Shown: positions 35,456-45,421 of the stretch, piece after piece
Position numbering within the stretch: the first letter of the stretch is position 1
How the letters are laid out: the number at the start of each line of letters is the position of its first letter
Assembly: GCF_020297485.1 (NCBI RefSeq)
Contig: NZ_JAIWZC010000001.1
Location: forward strand, 4,960,001-5,024,000
Origin: Enterocloster clostridioformis
Lineage (GTDB): Bacteria; Bacillota; Clostridia; Lachnospirales; Lachnospiraceae
Length of the DNA stretch: 64,000 nucleotides
Reading direction: 5' to 3'
Notes under the pieces: model-generated
Told to the model about the DNA's origin: nothing
The model's input: the letters and a program-made list of their open reading frames with translations, nothing else
The model's database searches: none
Position numbers and translations under genes: made by a program

Positions 35456-36979
35456 ATGAGCATATTAGATATGACGGCCCTGGAGCTGGGAAGAAGGATT
35501 CAGTCAGGGGATATCACCGCGGTCCAGGCCGCAGAGGCATCTCTGGCACGCATAAAGGCCATGGAGCCATCCATCCATGCCTATGTGACAGTGAATGAAG
35601 AAAAGACCATGGAACAGGCCGGGAAGGTCCAGGCGGAAATTGAGGCGGGAAGGCTTAGCGGACCTCTGGCCGGAGTACCTGTGGCTGTCAAGGACAACAT
35701 GTGTACGGAAGGAATGCGGACCACCTGCAGTTCCAGAATACTGGAAAATTTTATCCCCGCCTACACGGCCCAGGCAGTTGCCAATCTGGAGCAGGCAGGA
35801 GCCGTTATCCTGGGAAAGACCAACATGGATGAATTCGCCATGGGAAGCACCACGGAGACATCCGCCTTTGGCGTTACCAGGAATCCATGGAACCCGGAAC
35901 ATGCGCCGGGGGGCTCCTCCGGCGGTTCATGCGCGGCGGTGGCTGCCGGGGAATGCTTTTATGCCCTGGGGTCTGATACGGGCGGATCCATACGCCAGCC
36001 CAGCTCCTTCTGCGGCGTCACGGGCATCAAGCCTACCTACGGGACCGTGTCCAGGTATGGGCTCATTGCCTATGGCTCATCCCTGGACCAGATAGGGCCT
36101 GTGGCAAAGGACGTGTCGGACTGCGCGGCTGTCCTGGAGGTTCTGGCCTCCCATGACCCCAAGGACAGCACATCCATGGAGCGGAGTGACTGTGATTTCA
36201 CCGCAGCCCTGTCAGAGGATGTCAGAGGAATGCGCATTGGCATACCGGAATCTTACTTCGGACAGGGGCTGGATCAGGAGGTAAAGGACGCTGTGCTGGA
36301 AGCAGCCAGGGTGCTGGGAGAAAAGGGGGCCATCGTGGAAACCTTTGACCTTAAGCTGGTGGAGTACGCCATACCTGCCTACTATGTGATTGCTTCCGCT
36401 GAGGCCAGTTCCAACCTGTCACGCTTTGACGGTGTAAAGTACGGCTACCGGGCGCCGGAATACGAGGGGCTTCACAGCATGTACAAAAAGAGCCGTTCCC
36501 AGGGATTCGGGCCGGAGGTGAAGCGCCGCATTATGCTGGGCTCCTTTGTGCTTAGCTCCGGCTACTACGACGCATATTATCTGAAGGCCCTCCGCACCAA
36601 GGCCCTGATTAAGAAGGAATTTGACCGTGCGTTTGCGTCCTATGATGTCATACTGGCTCCGGCAGCGCCGGCAACAGCCCCGCGGTTAGGCCAGTCCCTT
36701 GGTGATCCCCTTAAGATGTATCTGGGAGATATCTATACCATTTCCGTGAACCTGGCCGGTCTTCCCGGAATCAGCCTTCCCTGCGGCCTGGATTCAAAGG
36801 GGCTTCCCATTGGACTGCAGCTCATAGGGGACTGTTTTAAGGAAAAAAGCATCATACGGGCCGCCTATGCTTACGAGAAGGCGCGGGAGTGGAAGCTGCC
36901 GCCTGTGACTGCCGGGACGCCAGAGGAGCCGTCCGGCGTCACTGCAGGGGAGGCAGAGAGGAGGATGAGCCATGAGTAA
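35456..36979 (+). CDS. gatA: Asp/Glu-tRNA amidotransferase subunit A
   Basis: 507 residues of amidase-signature fold. The Ser-cis-Ser-Lys triad is visible as Lys79 (AVKDN), Ser154 (PGGSSGGS) and Ser178 (DTGGSIRQ), the same positions as in the Staphylococcus aureus enzyme. GatA releases ammonia from glutamine for GatB. The C-terminal tail (EEPSGVTAGEAERRMSHE) is slightly extended. Its stop overlaps gatB by eight bases. Confidence 0.96.
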   Translation: MSILDMTALELGRRIQSGDITAVQAAEASLARIKAMEPSIHAYVTVNEEKTMEQAGKVQAEIEAGRLSGPLAGVPVAVKDNMCTEGMRTTCSSRILENFIPAYTAQAVANLEQAGAVILGKTNMDEFAMGSTTETSAFGVTRNPWNPEHAPGGSSGGSCAAVAAGECFYALGSDTGGSIRQPSSFCGVTGIKPTYGTVSRYGLIAYGSSLDQIGPVAKDVSDCAAVLEVLASHDPKDSTSMERSDCDFTAALSEDVRGMRIGIPESYFGQGLDQEVKDAVLEAARVLGEKGAIVETFDLKLVEYAIPAYYVIASAEASSNLSRFDGVKYGYRAPEYEGLHSMYKKSRSQGFGPEVKRRIMLGSFVLSSGYYDAYYLKALRTKALIKKEFDRAFASYDVILAPAAPATAPRLGQSLGDPLKMYLGDIYTISVNLAGLPGISLPCGLDSKGLPIGLQLIGDCFKEKSIIRAAYAYEKAREWKLPPVTAGTPEEPSGVTAGEAERRMSHE

Positions 36980-38420
36980 ACAGTATGAGACCGTCATCGG
37001 GCTGGAAGTCCATGTGGAGCTGGCCACCAAAACCAAGATTTTCTGCGGCTGTTCCACCCGGTTCGGGGGAGCGCCAAACACCCATACCTGCCCCGTATGC
37101 ACCGGTATGCCGGGTTCCCTTCCCGTGTTAAATAAGCAGGTGGTGGAGTATGCGCTGGCAGTGGGACTGGCTGCCAACTGCCAGATTAACCAGTACTGTA
37201 AATTTGACAGAAAGAACTATTTTTATCCGGATAATCCGCAGAACTACCAGATATCCCAGCTGTACCTGCCTGTCTGCCACGACGGCTGGGTGGACATAGA
37301 GACTGAGTCCGGCCTTAAGAAACGCGTGGGAATCCATGAAATCCACATGGAGGAGGATGCGGGCAAGCTGATTCATGATGAGTGGGAGGACTGTTCCCTG
37401 GTGGATTATAACCGCAGCGGAGTCCCGCTGATTGAAATTGTGTCGGAGCCTGATATGCGCAGTGCTGAGGAAGTCATAGCCTACCTGGAGAAGCTGAGGC
37501 TGATAATCCAGTACCTGGGCGCTTCTGACTGCAAGCTTCAGGAGGGATCCATGAGAGCGGACGTGAACCTGTCCGTGAGAGAGGCGGGGGCGGCTGAGTT
37601 TGGCACCAGGACCGAGATGAAGAACCTGAACTCCTTTAAGGCCATTGCCAGGGCCATAGAAGGGGAGCGCAGGCGCCAGATTGAGCTGTTGGAAGACGGC
37701 AGGAAGGTAATCCAGGAGACACGGCGCTGGGACGACAACAAGGAGAGCTCCAAGGCCATGCGGTCCAAGGAGGATGCCCAGGATTACAGGTATTTCCCTG
37801 ATCCGGATCTGGTGCCGGTGGTCATAAGCGATGAGTGGATTGCCCGGGTAAAGGCCCGCCAGCCGGAGCTGCGCACGGAGAAAATCGCCAGATACATGGA
37901 GGAATACGGTCTTCCTGAGTATGACGCCAGGCTTCTTACCAGTTCCAAGCACATGGCGGATATCTTTGAGGAGACCACGCGTTTGAGCGGACGGCCCAAG
38001 GAGGCCTCCAACTGGCTCATGGTGGAGGCCATGCGCCTGATGAAGGAGCAGGAAATGGAGCCGGAGGACATGAGGTTGTCCCCCTCCCATCTGGCTGCAC
38101 TTATCGGCATGGTGGAAAAAAACACCATCAACAGGACGGTGGCCAAAACCGTGTTTGAAGAGATATTCAGGCACGATGCGGATCCTGAGGCGTATGTGGA
38201 GGAAAAGGGCCTCAAGGTGATAAGGGATGAAGGCGCCCTGCGCCGCACCGTTGAGGCGGTCATGGCTGCCAACCCGCAGTCCGTGGAGGATTACAGGAGC
38301 GGCAAGGAAAAGGCCATGGGATTCCTGGTGGGACAGACCATGAAGGCCATGAAGGGCAAGGCGGATCCGGCCATGGTGAACCAGCTTGTAAGGGAGCTGC
38401 TTGACGGCGGGGATGCATAA
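36972..38420 (+). CDS. gatB: Asp/Glu-tRNA amidotransferase subunit B
   Basis: 482 residues, full GatB length. The N-terminal cradle domain starts YETVIGLEVHVELATKTKIF and contains zinc-binding-like CGCS and CPVC. A C-terminal YqeY-like helical domain ends the protein. GatB activates the Asp or Glu on tRNA with ATP and amidates it with ammonia from GatA. This is the last gene of the T-box operon. Confidence 0.96.
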   Translation: MSKQYETVIGLEVHVELATKTKIFCGCSTRFGGAPNTHTCPVCTGMPGSLPVLNKQVVEYALAVGLAANCQINQYCKFDRKNYFYPDNPQNYQISQLYLPVCHDGWVDIETESGLKKRVGIHEIHMEEDAGKLIHDEWEDCSLVDYNRSGVPLIEIVSEPDMRSAEEVIAYLEKLRLIIQYLGASDCKLQEGSMRADVNLSVREAGAAEFGTRTEMKNLNSFKAIARAIEGERRRQIELLEDGRKVIQETRRWDDNKESSKAMRSKEDAQDYRYFPDPDLVPVVISDEWIARVKARQPELRTEKIARYMEEYGLPEYDARLLTSSKHMADIFEETTRLSGRPKEASNWLMVEAMRLMKEQEMEPEDMRLSPSHLAALIGMVEKNTINRTVAKTVFEEIFRHDADPEAYVEEKGLKVIRDEGALRRTVEAVMAANPQSVEDYRSGKEKAMGFLVGQTMKAMKGKADPAMVNQLVRELLDGGDA

Positions 38421-38485
38421 GCTGTGATAGAGACAGATGGAAAATGACATAAGTATACCTTTTGACAATATAAGAAAATTTTGTA

Positions 38486-38514
38486 TTGACGGAATGCTTC
38501 AATTGGTGTATGCT
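38486..38514 (+). promoter_or_regulatory. Promoter of the aminotransferase gene
   Basis: TTGACG (38486-38491), 17 bp, TATGCT (38509-38514), separating this gene from the gatCAB operon. Confidence 0.55.
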
Positions 38515-38607
38515 TGTGTACAATGTACGAAAATGTTGACCGGTGGCTGACAGATGTATGCCTGACGGACACATTTTATAGAAAATATAGTGAGCCAGGA
38601 GGATATT

Positions 38608-39897
38608 ATGAAGCCATATGCAGAGATGACAAAAGAGGAACTGCTTTCACTGCGTCAGGACCTGAAAGCACAGTACCGTGAGTTTCAGGCAAAGGACCTG
38701 AAGCTGGATATGTCCAGGGGAAAGCCGTGTGTGGAGCAGCTGGACCTTTCCATGGGTATGATGGACGTACTGAGCAGCACCAGCGACCTGACCTGTGAGG
38801 ACGGTACGGACTGCCGCAATTACGGTGTGCTTACAGGAATTGACGAGACCAAGGTACTGCTGGCGGATATGATGGAGGTGAATCCTTCCACCATTATCAT
38901 TTACGGCAATTCCAGCCTGAACGTCATGTACGATACCGTATCCAGGGCCATGACCCACGGAATCATGGGATGTACGCCATGGTGCAAGCTGGATAAGGTG
39001 AAATTCCTCTGCCCGGTTCCCGGATATGACCGCCATTTTGCCATCACAGAATACTTCGGCATTGAGATGATTAATGTCCCCATGTCCGAGGAGGGACCTG
39101 ATATGGATATGGTGGAGGAACTGGTGGCTTCTGATGATTCCATCAAGGGAATCTGGTGCGTGCCCAAGTATTCCAATCCCCAGGGCTATTCCTATTCAGA
39201 CGAGACGGTCCGCCGTTTTGCAAGGCTGAAGCCGGCTGCGTCCGACTTCCGTATATTCTGGGACAATGCCTACGGCGTACATCACCTGTATGACCATGAC
39301 CAGGATCACCTGATTGAAATTCTGGCAGAGTGCAAGAGGGCCGGAAATCCTGATCTGGTTTACAAGTTCGCATCCACCTCCAAAATCAGCTTCCCCGGTT
39401 CCGGTATTGCGGCCATTGCCACCTCCCACAATAACCTGGAGGATATCAAGGCCCAGCTAAAGAACCAGACCATTGGCCACGACAAGGTAAATCAGCTGCG
39501 CCATGCCCGTTTCTTTAAGGATATCCACGGCATGGTAGAGCATATGAGAAAGCATGCGGATATCATCCGGCCTAAATTTGAGGCAGTGGAGGAGATATTG
39601 GATCGGGAGCTGGAAGGACTGGAAATCGGCCGGTGGACAAAGCCAAGGGGCGGATATTTTATCTCCTTTGATTCGCTGGATGGCTGTGCAAAGGATATCG
39701 TGGCCAGATGTAAGAAGGCAGGGGTGGTTATGACATCTGCGGGAGCCACCTATCCATATGGAAAGGATCCCCATGACAGCAACATCCGTATTGCGCCCAC
39801 TTACCCCACGTTAGGGGATTTGATTACGGCTGCCGAGCTGTTTACCCTCTGCGTGAAGCTTTCCTCTGTGGAAAAGCTCTTAAAAACAATGGCATAA
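38608..39897 (+). CDS. Aspartate-type aminotransferase (class I, fold type I)
   Basis: 429 residues from ATG 38608, set by CCAGGAGGA directly upstream; an in-frame GTG at 38590 is less likely. PLP motifs include YGNSSLNVMYD (phosphate cup), YSNPQGYSY, DNAYGVHHLY and the Schiff-base region KFASTSKISFPGSG. The sequence resembles the long aspartate aminotransferase subgroup found in actinobacteria and clostridia rather than E. coli AspC. It probably interconverts Asp and oxaloacetate, which suits its place behind Asp/Asn-tRNA genes. Substrate is inferred. Confidence 0.82.
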   Translation: MKPYAEMTKEELLSLRQDLKAQYREFQAKDLKLDMSRGKPCVEQLDLSMGMMDVLSSTSDLTCEDGTDCRNYGVLTGIDETKVLLADMMEVNPSTIIIYGNSSLNVMYDTVSRAMTHGIMGCTPWCKLDKVKFLCPVPGYDRHFAITEYFGIEMINVPMSEEGPDMDMVEELVASDDSIKGIWCVPKYSNPQGYSYSDETVRRFARLKPAASDFRIFWDNAYGVHHLYDHDQDHLIEILAECKRAGNPDLVYKFASTSKISFPGSGIAAIATSHNNLEDIKAQLKNQTIGHDKVNQLRHARFFKDIHGMVEHMRKHADIIRPKFEAVEEILDRELEGLEIGRWTKPRGGYFISFDSLDGCAKDIVARCKKAGVVMTSAGATYPYGKDPHDSNIRIAPTYPTLGDLITAAELFTLCVKLSSVEKLLKTMA

Positions 39898-39966
39898 TTG
39901 GAGGACGGATGCCTTCCAAGGAAAATGATTCAAGTGTAAAAGCAGGCACTTCATCAGATAATGATA

Positions 39967-40002
39967 GGGAGCGGCACATCGAAAGCAGATGTGCGAGCTC
40001 CC
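39967..40002 (+). terminator. Weak hairpin after the aminotransferase
   Basis: GGGAGC with GCTCCC and inner CACATC with GATGTG, followed by TTCCTCATT. The T tract is poor. Confidence 0.45.
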
Positions 40003-40086
40003 TTCCTCATTGTCCCGGATATCCAGGCAACAGGCGACCCGGGACAGATTTAAGAGCAGGGATCATCTGATAAAGGAGGCAGGACC

Positions 40087-40659
40087 ATGCAGGGCCGGAA
40101 TGTACGGTTTAAAGGAAAATACGACCTCTTCACGATTTATCTGATTCCCGGCGCGACCATATTCCTGGCATCCCTTGACAGCTGGACAGGCACCAACCTG
40201 TCTGTCCTGGGCAACCGGACCGGAAACAAGCTGCTGTTTGCGGTGTGGGGATTTGCCACCGGCATCTATTACTGTGTGTATGTGCGTTATCTTTTTCACA
40301 TAGGAAGGTACAGAAATTCGGGAGGCAGGACACTCATGTATACAGCGGCAGTCTTTCTCCTCATGGCAGTTATGATTCCCTATATGCCGGAGGAATATCC
40401 CTTAAAGGCGGATATCCATGTGCTGCTGGCATTTTTTTCGCCGGTGCTGCTGGCTTTCAGCATCATTGGTTTCCTCCGCTTTCTCAGCTCCCGCGACCGG
40501 ATGCGTTTTCGCAGGGCATGGGGTATCCTGTGGATGATGGCAGCCTGCTCCGTCCTCTTCCTCCTGGAAGCGGGCTTTATCACCAGTTTTCTGGAAATAT
40601 TCATTATCACAGGCCTGTGCGGGTATCTGCGCTATATGGAACAGCTTCTGGCAACGTGA
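40087..40659 (+). CDS. Unknown membrane protein
   Basis: 190 residues that I do not recognise. Six hydrophobic stretches (near 17-30, 50-70, 82-98, 108-130, 143-160 and 165-182) alternate with short basic loops, so it is an integral membrane protein. A strong ribosome site AAAGGAGG precedes the ATG. It is flanked by terminators on both sides, so it stands alone. No catalytic motif is visible. Confidence 0.65.
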   Translation: MQGRNVRFKGKYDLFTIYLIPGATIFLASLDSWTGTNLSVLGNRTGNKLLFAVWGFATGIYYCVYVRYLFHIGRYRNSGGRTLMYTAAVFLLMAVMIPYMPEEYPLKADIHVLLAFFSPVLLAFSIIGFLRFLSSRDRMRFRRAWGILWMMAACSVLFLLEAGFITSFLEIFIITGLCGYLRYMEQLLAT

Positions 40660-40695
40660 AAAGGGTGGGAAAGATGAATTCTTTCCCACCCTTTT
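40657..40695. terminator. Bidirectional terminator
   Basis: A perfect stem AAAAGGGTGGGAAAGA with TCTTTCCCACCCTTTT around a short loop, between convergent genes. Confidence 0.8.
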
Positions 40696-40744
40696 CGGGC
40701 AGTAAAAACAAACCGTTTATATGGAGTGTAACACAAAAGGGGCA

Positions 40745-41932
40745 TTAAAAATCCACTTCCTCGTCATAGTAGCAGCATTTTAACAGCTGTTCCATGACCT
40801 TTGGAGTGATAGACCTTGGGTTGGAGCCGGTGCAGGCATCGCCTACGGCCAGTTCGGCAACCTTTGGAAGCTTATCCATAAATTCCTTCTCATCGATAAT
40901 TCCGCCCTCATAATCCTTTATGCAGGCCGGGATGTCCAGTGCCTTGTTCATCTCTAAGAGACGGGCAATAAGGGCATCGGTCAGTTCCTCCTCTGTTGTG
41001 CCGGGAAGGTTGATAAATTTAGCGATTTTTGCATATCTGGCGGCGGCCTCAGGTTCTTTGGAGTTGAATTTTATAACCTTGGGAAGGTACATTGCATTAG
41101 CACAACCGTGAACAATGTGACCGCCGGAATATGCAGCACCTGTCTTATGTGCCATGGAGTGTACGATTCCAAGCAAAGCATTGGAGAACGCCATTCCGGC
41201 CAGACACTGTGCATCGTGCATCTTATCACGGGCTTCCATATCCCCGTTATAAGAAGGTATCAGATACTCGTTAATCATCTCGATGGCATGGAGTGCTAAC
41301 GGGTCCGTATACTCGCAGTGAAGGGTTGAGACATAAGCCTCGATTGCATGGGTCATGGCATCCATTCCTGTGTGCGCGGTCAGCTTCCCTGGCATGGTCT
41401 CAGCCAGGGCCGGGTCCACGATAGCCACATCAGGTGTGATGTTGAAGTCGGCCAGGGGATATTTGATGCCTTTCTTATAATCAGTAATAACGGAAAATGC
41501 GGTAACCTCAGTTGCTGTTCCTGATGTGGAGGAAATCGCACAGAATTTAGCCTTGGTACGCAGGGTGGGGAAGCTGAATGGTGTAATCAGGTCCTCAAAG
41601 GATGTGTCGGGATATTCGTAGAATGCCCACATTGCCTTTGCCGCGTCAATGGGAGAACCGCCGCCCACAGCCACAATCCAGTCAGGCTCAAATTCCTGCA
41701 TGGCAGCAGCGCCTTTCAGAACTGTATCCACAGATGGATCAGGCTCAACGCCTTCAAATAATTTAACTTCCATGCCGGCTTCCTTCAGGTAATCAACTAC
41801 CTTGTCCAGAAAACCAAACCGTTTCATGGAGCCGCCGCCCACAACAACAATGGCTTTTTTGCCGTTCAGGGTCTTAAGGGCTTCCAGTGCATCTTTTCCA
41901 TGGTACAAATCTCTTGGCAGTGTAAATCTCAT
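40745..41932 (-). CDS. Iron-containing alcohol dehydrogenase
   Basis: 395 residues of group III (iron) alcohol dehydrogenase. NAD(P) is bound by the glycine loop GGGSPIDAAKA (90-100). The metal ligands are Asp191 and His195 (GMDAMTHAIEA), His262 (SMAHKTG) and His275 (HIVHGCANA). Relatives reduce butyraldehyde, lactaldehyde or similar short aldehydes in fermentation; the substrate here is not determined. The gene is monocistronic and stands back to back with hflK. Confidence 0.92.
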   Translation of the reverse strand: MRFTLPRDLYHGKDALEALKTLNGKKAIVVVGGGSMKRFGFLDKVVDYLKEAGMEVKLFEGVEPDPSVDTVLKGAAAMQEFEPDWIVAVGGGSPIDAAKAMWAFYEYPDTSFEDLITPFSFPTLRTKAKFCAISSTSGTATEVTAFSVITDYKKGIKYPLADFNITPDVAIVDPALAETMPGKLTAHTGMDAMTHAIEAYVSTLHCEYTDPLALHAIEMINEYLIPSYNGDMEARDKMHDAQCLAGMAFSNALLGIVHSMAHKTGAAYSGGHIVHGCANAMYLPKVIKFNSKEPEAAARYAKIAKFINLPGTTEEELTDALIARLLEMNKALDIPACIKDYEGGIIDEKEFMDKLPKVAELAVGDACTGSNPRSITPKVMEQLLKCCYYDEEVDF

Positions 41933-42165
41933 GATAATACCTCCCAGTATATGTAAAATGTCGTTTTGGTGTGTTATTTCTTTAACGATTATATCTTAAC
42001 ACCATTGGTCTGGAATGGGTAGGTATGAAAAAGGAATACCGGTATTCCTTTTCCGGCATCTCCCTGAAGGAATTATAAAATTATTGGAAACTCGGGGGAA
42101 ATGCTATCCGGTATGTGAAACTTATGGTATACTTCTCTAAAATGACTGAGAAAGGGGTATACCGG

Positions 42166-43308
42166 ATGAATTTTTTCATGGGTAAGAAGTTCGTGGGACC
42201 TGGAGGCGGTAAAAAAGACCAGGGACCGGAAGTAGTATTTGACAACGGGGAAGAAAGCAATAAGAGGATGAAGCGGATGCTCCGTCCCATAAAGATAGCC
42301 ATTGTGGTGGCTGTTTTGGCCATTGCTGCCTTTGATTCTTTCTATACCCTGTCAGAGAACGAGATGGCAGTGCTGACCACCTTTGGCCGTCCAAGCAGCG
42401 TCACTACCTCAGGGCCCAAGTTCAAGGTGCCTTTCATACAGAAGGTACATAAGATGTCCAAGGAAATCAAGGGCATGCCCATTGGATATGACCCGGATTA
42501 CAATGCACAAAATCATGCTGACAGCGAGAACAATCCGATAACGGTTACGTCTGAGTCAGAGATGATAACCAAGGATTTTAACTTTGTGAATGTGGATTTT
42601 TACATCGAGTACCAGATTGTGGACCCCATTAAGGCGTATATCCACAGCGACACGGCCATTCCTATTTTAAAGAACCTGGCCCAGTCCTATATAAGGGATA
42701 CGGTGGGATCCTACAGCGTGGACGAGGTTATCACCACCGGCAAATCCGAGATTCAGGCAAAGGTGAAGGCACTGCTGTCTGAGCGCCTGGAGCAGGAGGA
42801 CATCGGCCTGGGCATTAACAATGTGACCATCCAGGACGCGCAGCCGCCTACCGATGCAGTGAACAATGCGTTCAAGGCAGTGGAGGATGCAAAACAGGGT
42901 ATGGACACCAAAATCAACGAGGCCAGGAAGTACCAGTCCGAGCAGCTTCCGGCAGCCAATGCAAAGGCCGACAAGGCTGCCAGGAATGCGGAAGCCTACC
43001 GCCAGCAGAGAATCAGCGAGGCGGAGGGGCAGGTATCCAGGTTCAACGATATGTACCAGGAATATGCAAAGTATCCTCTTATTACAAAGAAGAGGATGTT
43101 CTACGAGACCATGGAGGACATTCTGCCGGAGCTCAAGGTCATCATAAACGGCTCAGACGGGACTCAGACCATGCTTCCGCTGGACTCCTTTGTCACCGGG
43201 ACCCAGAGCAGCACCGGTTCCCAGACTGGTTCCTACAGCAGCCAGTCCGGCGCCTATGACGTGGATGAAATGAATGGGGACAATGACCAGAACGGAGGCG
43301 GACAGTAA
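42166..43308 (+). CDS. hflK: HflK-like SPFH/prohibitin membrane protein
   Basis: 380 residues from ATG 42166, set by AAAGGGG; an upstream in-frame start at 42115 lacks a ribosome site. One N-terminal membrane helix (about 40-60) is followed by an SPFH domain (VPFIQKVHKMSKEIKG onward) and a coiled-coil region rich in Ala, Glu and Lys, then a low-complexity Ser/Gly/Gln tail. HflK and HflC form a cage around the FtsH protease. The stop shares a base with the hflC start (TAATG). Confidence 0.9.
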   Translation: MNFFMGKKFVGPGGGKKDQGPEVVFDNGEESNKRMKRMLRPIKIAIVVAVLAIAAFDSFYTLSENEMAVLTTFGRPSSVTTSGPKFKVPFIQKVHKMSKEIKGMPIGYDPDYNAQNHADSENNPITVTSESEMITKDFNFVNVDFYIEYQIVDPIKAYIHSDTAIPILKNLAQSYIRDTVGSYSVDEVITTGKSEIQAKVKALLSERLEQEDIGLGINNVTIQDAQPPTDAVNNAFKAVEDAKQGMDTKINEARKYQSEQLPAANAKADKAARNAEAYRQQRISEAEGQVSRFNDMYQEYAKYPLITKKRMFYETMEDILPELKVIINGSDGTQTMLPLDSFVTGTQSSTGSQTGSYSSQSGAYDVDEMNGDNDQNGGGQ

Positions 43309-44189
43309 TGAAGACATTGACTAAATTTATGAGAAATATGGGAATACTTGTTATCGTGCTCCTGGCTGTCACCATTTTTAATCCGCTGGTGGTCACAAAA
43401 TCCAATGAGTACTCCCTGATTATCCAGTTCGGAAAGGTGGTCCGGGTGGAGAATTCGGCGGGTCCATCCCTCAGGGTTCCCTTCCTGCAGTCCGTGCAGA
43501 AGATACCTAAGTATAAGATGATTTCCGACCTGTACCCAAGCGATGTCACCACAAAGGATAAAAAGGTAATGACTGTTGACTCCTTTGTCATATGGGATAT
43601 CAACGATCCGGTGAAATATCTGGCGTCCCTGAACGCCAGCAAGGAAAAGGCGGAGGTCAGACTGGGGAACGTGGTATATAACTCCATCAAAAACGTACTT
43701 TCCTCCACCAACCAGGCGGATATCATATCAGGCCGTGACGGGAACCTGGCTAAGACCATCACGGAGAACATCGGTGATGCCATGGATTCCTACGGCATTC
43801 ACATCTACGCGGTGGAGACAAAGAAGCTGGACCTTCCCGACTCCAACAAGGAATCCGTGTACCAGAGAATGATATCCGAGCGAAACAACATTGCCGCCCA
43901 GTATACGGCTGACGGCGATTACCAGTCATCCCTGATTAAGAATGAGACTGATAAGACGGTGAAGGAGACCATAGCCAAGGCCAATGCGGAGGCAGAGAAA
44001 ATCAAGGCGGAGGGCGAGGCCAGATACATGCAGATATTAAGCGACGCCTACAATGACGAGGCAAAGGCCGACTTCTATAATTATGTGCGCTCCCTGGATG
44101 CCCTGAAGGCTTCCATGAGAGGGGATAATAAGACTGTTATACTGAACGAGGACAGTGAGCTGGCGAGGATTCTCTCCGGATCATGGTAG
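43308..44189 (+). CDS. hflC: HflC-like SPFH/prohibitin membrane protein
   Basis: 293 residues with an N-terminal membrane helix (about 10-30), SPFH domain (EYSLIIQFGKVVRVE) and a long coiled coil (TVKETIAKANAEAEKIKAEG) ending in ARILSGSW. It is translationally coupled to hflK and is its partner. No ftsH gene is in the window. Confidence 0.9.
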   Translation: MKTLTKFMRNMGILVIVLLAVTIFNPLVVTKSNEYSLIIQFGKVVRVENSAGPSLRVPFLQSVQKIPKYKMISDLYPSDVTTKDKKVMTVDSFVIWDINDPVKYLASLNASKEKAEVRLGNVVYNSIKNVLSSTNQADIISGRDGNLAKTITENIGDAMDSYGIHIYAVETKKLDLPDSNKESVYQRMISERNNIAAQYTADGDYQSSLIKNETDKTVKETIAKANAEAEKIKAEGEARYMQILSDAYNDEAKADFYNYVRSLDALKASMRGDNKTVILNEDSELARILSGSW

Positions 44190-44290
44190 AATGGGACACT
44201 GTCCTGTCTAAAGATACGGTTCCATATAAAGACGCTGTTTCATAGATACTACACTATGTAAATAGGTACAAACGGGATCTTAACGCAAAG

Positions 44291-44335
44291 CATAAGCCCG
44301 TCAGCCGCTGTAATTGAGGGGCTGACGGGCTTATG
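44291..44335. terminator. Terminator between hflC and the LysR gene
   Basis: A perfect 16-bp stem, CATAAGCCCGTCAGCC with GGCTGACGGGCTTATG, around a 13-base loop. Confidence 0.75.
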
Positions 44336-44351
44336 AAATTTATATGGCCGG

Positions 44352-45278
44352 TCAATCAGAGAGACGGCTTACCATCCGTGAGAGGCACCGGAGAAATTCC
44401 TCCTCTTCCTTGGAAAAGCGGTAGCCGCTTCTGTAAATCAGCAGGTCCTTGTGGATGTTTCCGGGATAACTGCATGTCTTTTGAATCAGGCCTGAGGAGG
44501 TGAGACAGCCGTAGGGCACAGGCGAAGTCCACATATAGGCACCGGGCAGCTGGCGCAGCAGCTCAAACTGGCTTCCCCTGTCATAGATGGAAACGGTTTT
44601 CTTGGAGTTGCCTCCGGTGGCAGAGGCATCCTGGGCCTCAAAGGTAAAGGAGGGGTTCTGGATGTCGCCCTGGACGATTTCAATGTAATCGGTAAAATCC
44701 AGGTAAGTCAGATTGTCCCCGGAGGCCAGGGGATGGCCGGAGGACATAAGGACATTGCAGGAAAATTGCCACAGCTCCTTCCACTCCAGGTTCTCATCCT
44801 GGAGAAGCTTCATATAATAAGATTCATAAAGGGCCTGACAGCGTATGATGCCCACGTCGAAGGTCTTGCCCGACACGCCGCGGATAATGTCCCTGGAATT
44901 GGTTTCCATGTAATGAACATTGACAGAGGGACAGCTGTCCATATTTTTAAGAAATTCAGAGAAGGCATAGGAAATATAGGTGGCTCTGGGAACGCACAGA
45001 TTCACCTCCAGTGCTTTTTCGCTGTTCTTTACGCACAGGGCCTCGATCTGTTCCTCCTGCACCAGGATTGCCTTTGCATAGCGCAGGAATTCCTCCCCCT
45101 TTTTGGTGGGAACCATCCCGCGGCTGGTCCTGTCGAAGATGTCGCATCCCAGGTCCCGTTCCAGCTCACGGATGATTTTGCTCAGATGGGGCTGATTCAT
45201 ATAAAAATTCTGAGCCGCCTTTGTGATGGACCCAGTTTTTTCTACTTCTACCGCATATTTCAAATAAGAGAGATTCAT
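44352..45278 (-). CDS. LysR-family transcriptional regulator
   Basis: 308 residues. The N-terminal winged helix-turn-helix (SITKAAQNFYMNQPHLSKIIRELE, about 17-40) is the LysR type, followed by a periplasmic-binding-protein-like effector domain from about residue 90. It is divergent from the Lrp-family gene at 45422. LysR proteins often regulate a divergent neighbour, but the target and effector are unknown. Confidence 0.88.
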   Translation of the reverse strand: MNLSYLKYAVEVEKTGSITKAAQNFYMNQPHLSKIIRELERDLGCDIFDRTSRGMVPTKKGEEFLRYAKAILVQEEQIEALCVKNSEKALEVNLCVPRATYISYAFSEFLKNMDSCPSVNVHYMETNSRDIIRGVSGKTFDVGIIRCQALYESYYMKLLQDENLEWKELWQFSCNVLMSSGHPLASGDNLTYLDFTDYIEIVQGDIQNPSFTFEAQDASATGGNSKKTVSIYDRGSQFELLRQLPGAYMWTSPVPYGCLTSSGLIQKTCSYPGNIHKDLLIYRSGYRFSKEEEEFLRCLSRMVSRLSD

Positions 45279-45421
45279 AGTACAACTCCTGGATGATTTG
45301 TGTTATAATGTCCACGAAGCCCGTGACCGGGACAGAGGGCAGTGCAGAAAATGCATTCTATCCACCTACCAGTATATACTACGAAATCACATTTGAAAAG
45401 CTAAAATAACAGGGGGACAAG

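Noticed and set aside
37128..38468. 446-codon minus-strand open frame rich in His and Leu
   Set aside because: It lies antisense to gatB and mirrors its codon bias; no domain is recognisable.
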